This document shows positions 56,593 to 64,000 of a stretch of 64,000 bases of DNA, one piece after another. The notes beneath the pieces are model-generated. The model saw only the letters and a program-made list of their open reading frames with translations. It did not search any database and was not told where the DNA came from. The position numbers and the translations under genes were made by a program. The DNA comes from Chrysomallon squamiferum (Eukaryota; Mollusca; Gastropoda; Neomphalida; Peltospiridae), in assembly GCA_012295275.1 (NCBI GenBank), contig CM022678.1, positions 7,482,059 through 7,546,058 on the forward strand. The letters are read 5' to 3'. How positions within the stretch are numbered: position 1 is the first letter of the stretch; the number at the start of each line of letters is the position of its first letter.

Positions 56593-57789
56593 ACCGAAAA
56601 TTTCCGAATCGGGTACGACCTAGATATGTCCTGTTTCATGCCAAGTATTAAAAACAATATAGTAAAACATGAACGTACTTTTATTTTATGTTTGAATAAT
56701 ATTTTGCGACTAACGTGAAATATGAAAAGAACAAAAGAAAGGTTAATTAAAAGCACTACATAGTGATAAATATCCCCACCCAACCCCATTAAAAAAAAAA
56801 AAAAAAAAAAAATAATAATAAAAATTAAAATATGTTTCTCCGGTTCCTAAAATACTAAACGATATAAAATTAAATAAAACAAAGTAATAAATAAATAAAT
56901 CTGAGATATATTTGTTAAATAGAAATTCGTAAATAATTTTTTTTATTTATTGTCGTTATATATATATATTTTTTTATATTGTTATATTATTATTATTTCT
57001 TTTTAACGTAATTTGTGTGTATATGATTGTGTGTTTATGTATATGTTCGTGTGTAAGAGATAATTGTTTTTCTTTTGTTTTTTTTAAAGTCCGAAAATAT
57101 TCTATCACACGTAAATAATCTTCGATAGACGGGTCAGATGTGTTTAGTTAATTACAATTTCAGACAGAAACTTATAAATGAATTAAATTACCATTCATCG
57201 ACACGTAAATGGTATGAATGATTGCAACAACATTGTGAGGAAGGATTATTAATAATAATATAAAAGAAATGTGATTTTTCCCGTGAAAGTGTTTACAGTT
57301 ATAATACAACAAAAAAAAATCATTGTAATTCTGTTATAATAATAATAAAAAATAATAATAATAAAAAACAATAATAACAAATTATTATATCTCTATTATA
57401 ATATAACAATTATGAGAGTTATAACATTACAAACTGTTATAACTATTATGATTATAACAAACTCTAAACTGCACTTGCTAAAAGCAGTACGGTATTCATG
57501 TACGCCCTAATTTACACACCCTCCGATTTAAATCGCTGTTGTCGTTATTGCCTTTGTTCTTGTCTACATAGATCAGATTTCCTCCCAGGGTGTTAAAACT
57601 AGGGTCGGGTCTAGCATGTGAATCATTTAAACGATTACCTTATCATGCCAGCATTTGCAAGAAGAGTGATACATAATACCCTGAATACATTATTACAGAA
57701 GGAGAATTAGAAAGGTTGTTGTAGTTGTTGCTGTTGTTGTTGTTGTAGTTATTGTTTTTAATTATAATTATCTGAGTCTTTTTGAACAA

Positions 57790-58190
57790 GTTATCAGCGG
57801 GTTTTCAACAATGTAATATAATACCAATCAACGTTTCTGGATTTTCAACAATGTGAAAATTATGCAAGTTACCGAGTTTTAAACAAGATGAAAATTATAC
57901 AAGTTACTGGGTTTTAAACAAGATGAAAATTATACAGGTTACTGAATTTTAACCATGATAAAAATTATACAGGTTTCTGAGTTTAAAACAAGATAAAACT
58001 ACGCAAGTTAAAGTGGATTTTTCAAGAATTTCAAGTTATCATCAGCTTTTAAACGACATATATACAGGTTCTCACTGGGTTTTCAACATGATGATAATAT
58101 GCATGTTACAAAGGGTTTTAAAAGCATGCACATTTTCAACGGGCTTTAAAATAATATCAAGATTCTGCGCGTTTCCACTGAATTCTCAAG
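57790..58190. repeat. Degenerate tandem repeat of about 38 bp
   Basis: About ten units around GTTTTAAACAAGATGAAAAT followed by TATACAGGTTACTG. Its style resembles the array inside the SLO2 intron at 21.5-24.6 kb. Confidence 0.8.
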
Positions 58191-58439
58191 ATTTAAAATG
58201 GACAGATTAATGGATATTTGTTACGTTAATTTATGAAACGGTCAATCAATGACTGAAATCTATTAAATTTTCATACTTTTTCTGTAACTGAACGTTCACT
58301 TGTTTTCCTTGATTAAGTGCTTTTATGTGTGGTCTTCTGTTAAGATAGATGGGGACATACAGACAGACAGACACATAGAGACTGACAAACATATATATAT
58401 ATTTATATACATAATTTTAAAGTTTTTTTACTTATTGAT

Positions 58440-58453
58440 TTATTGATTTATTA

Positions 58454-58492
<39 letters not shown>

Positions 58493-58989
58493 AATTTTTA
58501 CCCGTAACATATATTGTGCAGAGTACTTCTAACGTTCACGCAACACTTGTTGTTCCCACACGAGCACAATAAGGTAACTCTTAAAATAATTTTACTTGTG
58601 TACATCGAGAACCGGATCGAGAATTTCAGATGAAAAAAGAAAGCGGGTGGCAACTCTTTTCAAATGAATTTAATTATAACGAAAAGCATTTCTATCGGAG
58701 GAGAGAAAAACAGAAAGAAGTGGCCTAGACGTTTGCCCGCCTTCGCATGTCCGTATATACGTTTTGGTTTTGCACTATTGTGTGGGTGGGGATTGTATAA
58801 CGTTGAATAAAGGTTGGAGTTCGTTTAGTAAAACTTACACATTATTTCCAAGCTAAATTTATATTTATACCAAATATTATACAGAATCGACAGATATTAC
58901 GTCCATAATATATATATACAAATTTTTTTTTTTAAATATAATGAAATGAAATAAATACAGTAATAATAATAATAATAGAAATAATAGTA

Positions 58990-59046
<57 letters not shown>

Positions 59047-59125
59047 GTAATAAAAAAAATAATAGTAATAATAATAATAAATAATAATAGTAATAATAAA
59101 TAAATAAATAAATAAATAAGTCTGA
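58440..59125. repeat. TTA and AAT/AAAT microsatellites
   Basis: (TTA)n at 58,456-58,491 and a long AAT/AGT array with (AAAT)n at 58,960-59,120. Confidence 0.93.
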
Positions 59126-59383
59126 AAAAAAAAAAGAAGAAGAAGAAAAAGAAGCCGGTTAAAATATACGAGTGCGTAGAAAAATAGTTTCTGACCCCCT
59201 TTCTCCGGCTCACTGTTCCTCCTTCTAGTGTGACCGTATGTCAACATGACCATAAAACATGACAGTAGAGGTAAGAGAGAGAGAGAACGTTTTTCGAATG
59301 TGGCGAATAATCGTTATGAACTTGTAATAACAATTAGATACAATTTACACGCCAATAAATTAACAAAAGTTGAAATTACTCAC

Positions 59384-59560
59384 CTCAGTTTTTTTATACC
59401 GCGCGGATGACCGCTGAAAAGTACCAGTTGTGTTTTACAGCGCGTGTCAAGTGACGTCTGCTCGAACTAGGTCACATGTCGGTAGTCGCCGAAAGCAGAC
59501 GAGATTGTGAAAACTCCATTAAGTAGGCAGACAACCAATCGAAACAGTGGACAGCCACCC
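59384..59560 (-). promoter_or_regulatory. Candidate promoter or first non-coding exon, minus strand
   Basis: A GC- and CpG-richer patch in AT-rich DNA. On the minus strand it contains GACGTCA-like CRE (plus strand TGACGTCT at 59,452-59,459) and ends CTGAG then GTGAGT, a strong splice donor (exon end 59,384). TATAAAAA lies at 59,398-59,391. It could be the 5' end of the UNC5CL-like gene 9 kb away, but no transcript evidence is visible. Confidence 0.3.
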
Positions 59561-59724
59561 CGCATTACAACATCGTCTGACTACAATATAATCTATTTAC
59601 ATTTTCATAAACTTCCTTATTATTTTTCTCTACGGTTAATGCAATGTAGAGCGATAACAAACTATATTGTCTTATCAATAATCTAGAATTAGGAAAATTG
59701 CTGTTAGGCCTTTTATGATGATGA

Positions 59725-59963
<239 letters not shown>

Positions 59964-60179
59964 ATTACTTATTCGTCTTTTATTAATAATGTTTGTACCA
60001 GAATGCATGCGTCCGTGTGTGTGTGTGTGTATCTGTGTGTGTGTTAAATTACTTTCTAACTAAAGTAATACAGCTCAGTCAGTCTTTCACATTACTTCAA
60101 ACAAACAAAAGAAAAAACAACAAAAAAAAAACAACTATAAATCTGTTAATTTGATAAACTGTTAAAATTTATTTAATCC

Positions 60180-60340
60180 AGAAAAAAAAAAAAAATAAAA
60201 TAAAAAAAATAAAAAAATAAATAAAATTAATAATAAATAAACAAAAAAGAACCTGGACACGGACACACACACACGCGCGCGCGCACACACGGACACACAC
60301 ACACAGACACACACTCATACACATACTTAGGTGTGAAAGC

Positions 60341-60376
<36 letters not shown>
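60180..60376. repeat. A-rich and CA/CG microsatellites
   Basis: AAAT-rich sequence, then (CA)n with a short (CG)n stretch CGCGCGCGCG at about 60,273-60,283. Confidence 0.92.
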
Positions 60377-60399
60377 TTAACAACAAAACCTTTACGACC

Positions 60400-61300
60400 A
60401 GCCACCTCAAACAAAGAACGTATCAGGTTACCGGGACGGTAGTTAAATGTCAGTTTACTGCACTGCCAGGCGAAAAATACAGAAGACTCGTAATAGACGT
60501 GTGTAAGATCTCCATATTTGCTTTACCTTCGAAGGCTTTTTACAACATTTCTCACTTAACAGATAAAAAGGGTAGCAGTGTATTTAAATCTGATGATTCA
60601 TCGCACGCACGTTTGTTTGATGCAGCATTATTCCTCAGTTACAAAAATTAGCAGAAAAAACACACATTATACAGACGCATGCGCAATTACTTAATCTGGA
60701 ATATACTGGCGATCTGAGTGAAGAAAACAGATGCCATTCAAAAGACACTCCGAATGAATAATAAGCATGGCTTCTTCTCTATATGCACCTTCCCATAAGC
60801 AGTCAAATATCTTTGTTCACCAGACAGTACTGATTTAGACGAAGTGTTTTGATTTGTATCTTTTTAACATACTGTTTCGTTCTTCATTTTTCATTGTTTA
60901 TTTTATATTTTAAGTAAACACTTAGCCTGCATCCGAAAGTAAGACAAATCCAAAACTCAGGAACATCTCCGGTTATAAGTTTGCCTGGTTCATGGTTCGG
61001 TTTCCCAGTAGCGAAACTAGGGTTGCCAGCGCCTGGGGAAAGGCTAAAACCGGTGGAAATTACCCTTCCCCGAATCCCTTGCACCAGTGTAGAAAAAACA
61101 AAATCCTTTAACCCTCAACGTACATGTATTTTAACAAAAATAATGAAGCAATTTAAAGTAAAATACATTTTTGCTGCTGTTATAAATGTTCTTACAGTGT
61201 ATTGAATAAATAAAAATACAATAAATGTTCCAAATATTTGTTTTGAAAGTTATTCAGACTTGCCATTAATACGATAAAAATTTACATATAAATTTTTTAT
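60400..61300. other. Unclassified sequence with a GC-richer patch
   Basis: A block at about 60,960-61,110 is GC-richer, with readings on both strands of 66-74 codons that I do not recognise. It looks like an old dispersed repeat rather than a gene. Confidence 0.35.
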
Positions 61301-61531
61301 TAAAATAATGATAATAATAATAATAATAATAATTTATGTAGAAAAATTAGATTTTGTCTTGAGTCTGCTATTAATAAAATAGAAAAAAAAAAATATAATA
61401 ATAATAATTAACATAATGTTTACTGTTCAATCACTGTTGGTATTACTATTAAGTAGTAATTTTGCCACATTCAAAACTGTCATTAGTGGTTATGGAAAGG
61501 AGATTTTTCTGTGTTGGGAAGATACTAGTTT

Positions 61532-61567
<36 letters not shown>

Positions 61568-61680
61568 TTATTATTATTATTCCGCTGGTAAAGCGGACAG
61601 TCATACCAATTCTGTGTTTATTTTCTTCAAAAATAAACCTGAAACCTGAAAAAATTAGAGCAAGCTGTTGTGAAGCACGT

Positions 61681-61728
61681 CTACGACGGGCACGCTTTAT
61701 GACAGGTCAGTGGGCGTGTCCGTCGCAG
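61681..61728. repeat. GC-rich palindromic hairpin, copy 1
   Basis: Imperfect form of the 46-bp quasi-palindrome also found at 62,843. Contains GACGGGCACGCTTT, GACAGGTCAG and GGGCGTGTCCGTCGCAG. Preceded by AGAGCAAGCTGTTG, which also precedes copy 2 in slightly different form. Confidence 0.85.
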
Positions 61729-61762
61729 AAAAGAGTGTTTGGGTAAGGAAAGAGAATGGGTT

Positions 61763-61816
61763 CTCGTTACGATTACAGGACACAAGGGAGTGTCCAGCAT
61801 ATCGGATCGTAACGAG
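61763..61816. repeat. Nested inverted repeat
   Basis: Outer arms CTCGTTACGAT (61,763-61,773) and ATCGTAACGAG (61,806-61,816) are perfect complements. Inner arms GGACAC (61,778-61,783) and GTGTCC (61,790-61,795) also pair. Sequence would fold into a two-step hairpin. Confidence 0.8.
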
Positions 61817-62122
61817 TCGGTTCCGATGTTTCGTAGAAGTTATCCGCTCCTTGTTTCCGGCTCTTGTCTAGCTCGTTAAATGTCTCGTATTCGTCACCGG
61901 TTCCGTGTTGGTTGTGTCCTGTTTGTTTGTCCTCTTGTCGGCTGGTGCTGATATTTCCTTGTTCTTTTTGGCTGCTTCCCTCTGGTCCAACAATTCCAAA
62001 AGTTTATTTTTTTTTTTTTGCCCGATGTCTTTTTATTGATTTAAAAGATGCTATAAACACCTGCAACTAAGAATAAGAACATGAACATAGTTAACTTATT
62101 TAAATTTGGTACACATTTAAAA

Positions 62123-62143
62123 AAAAAAAAAAAAAAAAAAAAA
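62123..62143. repeat. Poly-A run
   Basis: A run of about 24 A within unclassified intergenic DNA. Confidence 0.85.
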
Positions 62144-62449
62144 TCTGGTAACCAGGTTTATACCGTCTGAAAGTAAGTACGTATAGTTTTGTTTTTAATT
62201 ATTAATTTAATTGGCCACTCAAATTGACCCGTCAATCAGCCCGGTCCATCCATAGATCAATCAGCTGTTCAACCAATCAATCTGCAAGTCAATAAATTCA
62301 TTCAATTGTTTTGGGATTGTTTTGGTGTCATAAAATTTTTTTTTTTTTTTAAATAATAAAAAATTTAAAAAAAAAATTCAAACTTTCAACTCCAAGAGTC
62401 TAAAGTTTGTGTTTTGTGTTCAGAATGTATGTTGTTACTGCAGCGAGGA

Positions 62450-62790
62450 CTAACTCTCTCTGTCTTTCGTGGTTGGTGTCAAGATGTGTTGGAGCGTGAA
62501 CTCGATTTTTAGTTCCTCCAGTGTGTTGCGTAGTTCTTGTCTTTCCTTGGCGAAATTTTGACAGTGAAACAAGTAGTGTTTCATGGTTTCGGAGAGCCCA
62601 CAGCTGCAGTTGGGTTATGTGGTATTGTGGTATTTGTATCGGATTGCATTTAAGTTGGTCGAGCAACCAATTCTGGCTTTGGTGAGATTGTTTTTGTGTA
62701 GTTTGTTGGCGAGTGTGATTTTGAGTGTTTTTGGTGAGTGGTTTGATGTTCAAGTGCCATTTGTTTTTGGTGTTTTTGGTTTTGACTGAA
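62450..62790 (-). pseudogene. Decayed non-LTR retrotransposon C-terminal fragment
   Basis: Reading the minus strand gives NLTKARIGCSTNLNAIRY, a stop, then PNCSCGLSETMKHYLFHC followed by QNFAKERQELRNTLEEL. The C.CG..ET..H.L..C zinc-knuckle pattern after an LTK-R-G...N-A/R block is typical of the end of LINE-type reverse transcriptases. One in-frame TAA and a missing body make it a dead fragment. A poly-T run at 62,337-62,350 fits an insertion on the minus strand. Confidence 0.7.
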
Positions 62791-62842
62791 TGAATGAATG
62801 AAAGAATGAAAAAAATTAACGTGCTAAATCAGAGCTAGCTGT

Positions 62843-62888
62843 TGCGACGGGCACGCTTTCTGACAGGTCAGCGGGCGTGTCCGTCGCA
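62843..62888. repeat. GC-rich palindromic hairpin, copy 2
   Basis: TGCGACGGGCACGC and GCGTGTCCGTCGCA pair at 13 of 14 positions, and the inner CTGAC-AG-GTCAG also pairs. A direct copy lies 1.16 kb upstream. Confidence 0.9.
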
Positions 62889-62955
62889 GATTGGTTTTAC
62901 TGCATTTCGACTGCTTTTATACGATATTTTATAAAGGTGGCGTCGCCTGTTTCTT

Positions 62956-62980
62956 GCATGCGCAGTGCATGCTGGGTAGT
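62956..62980. promoter_or_regulatory. Promoter-like motif cluster
   Basis: GCATGCGCAGTGCATGCTGG followed by GTAGT. It holds an NRF1-like TGCGCA core and a CTGGGTAGT piece resembling ZNF143-type promoter motifs. A second GCATGCGC is at 63,477-63,484. They may mark the promoter of a gene beyond the right edge. Confidence 0.3.
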
Positions 62981-63628
62981 GTTTCCCCGCCAAACCGTGT
63001 GAGTTCAGCCTATTTGGTTCTAAATTTTGATACAAAAAAATTCAATCATTCAACATCATCCCATGCATACTTACAAAAACCGTGTCCTGTTTGAGTTTCT
63101 GGCTCAATATTTTGTAAAACATAACTATACCTTCTGCTTATTATTATTAGTTTTATGAGGTGCAAGATAAAATATTTTCAACCATCAGTCATCTCGATAT
63201 GTTTGCAACAGTATTTTAGAAGGAAGTTATGATGCTTGCTATAGCAATACCCGGCTACATCGATTTACGGCAAAACATTTATTTCTATTTTTTGGGGTTT
63301 TGTTCCTCTGTTGAAGGGACACCTGATATACAGACAGTTTCCGTCGGCCTCCACAGGTGTCCCTACAAGACAAGCACCGTCGTATACTTCATATCAATAA
63401 ATCTTCATTTTTTAACGTTTCATTTAATTCCAGTTATTAGTTTTATATAAACTACGTGAACCGGTGTGACCTCGACGCATGCGCTGTGATGAGATCTTTT
63501 TTTTTTTTTTTTTCTGTTTGTCTGTCGATGATGCTGTTTAGCTGTTAGTTCGTTTTTGTCCGTGACCACTCGGCTGAAACCAGTGAAAATAAGTCATTCG
63601 TCGGTACGCGACATCTGAAACGAAAACA

Positions 63629-63690
63629 ATGGGAACAACAGAAGCAGGCAGACAGCTACAGGGCCTTTCAATATGTGTAGTGTACATACA
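63629..63690 (+). other. Possible start of a gene running off the window
   Basis: ATGGGAACAACAGAAGCAGG after AAAACA is a good initiation context in a CpG-richer patch downstream of the motif cluster. The frame soon enters a CATA microsatellite, so a splice donor would be needed early. I do not recognise the peptide. Confidence 0.15.
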
Positions 63691-63915
63691 TACACACACA
63701 CACACAGATACATGCATACAAATATACATACATGCACACATACATACATACACACATACATACATACATATATATATACATACATACATACACATACATA
63801 CATACATACACACACATACATACACACACATACAAACATACAAACATACATACATACACACACACACACAAACATATATACATACATACATACGTACGTA
63901 CATACATACGTAGAC
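63680..63915. repeat. CATA/CACA microsatellite
   Basis: Imperfect (CATA)n and (CA)n. All open frames on both strands here are repeat artefacts. Confidence 0.96.
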
Positions 63916-64000
63916 ACAACCAATCTTTAATGCGACCGTTTTACTCTCAGGCTGGTAAAGAACATGATATATGCTTTCCGACCTGTGAGTAACGTGTAAC

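Noticed and set aside
60884-61205. 66-74 codon frames on both strands
   Set aside because: Mutually overlapping, unrecognised and in a patch that looks like a dispersed repeat.

Overview
This is AT-rich, intron-rich animal DNA packed with microsatellites and minisatellites. It looks like an invertebrate genome, most likely a lophotrochozoan such as a mollusc, but that placement is inferred from gene divergence and repeat style, not proven. Nothing here suggests bacterial, viral or organellar DNA. Two protein-coding genes are well supported, and they converge tail to tail.

Gene 1 (+ strand, about 4.4 to 39.1 kb) is a Slo2/KCNT (Slack/Slick) potassium channel. I assembled 25 coding exons by hand. 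Every junction used is AG/GT, and the phases agree from S1 to the stop: 3,800 nt, of which 2 nt finish a codon begun in an exon I could not place with confidence, then 1,265 residues and TGA. The order is S1 to S4, S5, pore with TVGYGD, S6, RCK1, an acidic linker, RCK2 and a long charged tail. The N-terminus before S1 is missing; a weak candidate exon lies at 645-727.

Gene 2 (- strand, 48,074-50,104) is an UNC5CL-like receptor in one uninterrupted coding exon: a single membrane segment, then ZU5, UPA and death domains, with an HF-T motif at the place where related ZU5 proteins cleave themselves. A short GC-richer segment with a splice-donor-like end near 59.4-59.6 kb is a possible upstream promoter or non-coding exon.

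The introns are built largely of tandem repeats. The most striking pattern is that, at several channel exons (pore exon, first RCK1 exon, exons at 24.6, 26.2, 28.8 and 30.6 kb), the repeat unit next to the exon contains the splice site or the exon edge itself, so the intron holds series of decayed decoy acceptors or donors. Two MITE-like inverted-repeat elements sit in the S5-pore and S6-RCK1 introns. The right end (60-64 kb) has a decayed non-LTR retrotransposon fragment, a pair of GC-rich palindromic hairpins and a promoter-like block with NRF1-like motifs, possibly for a gene beyond the window.
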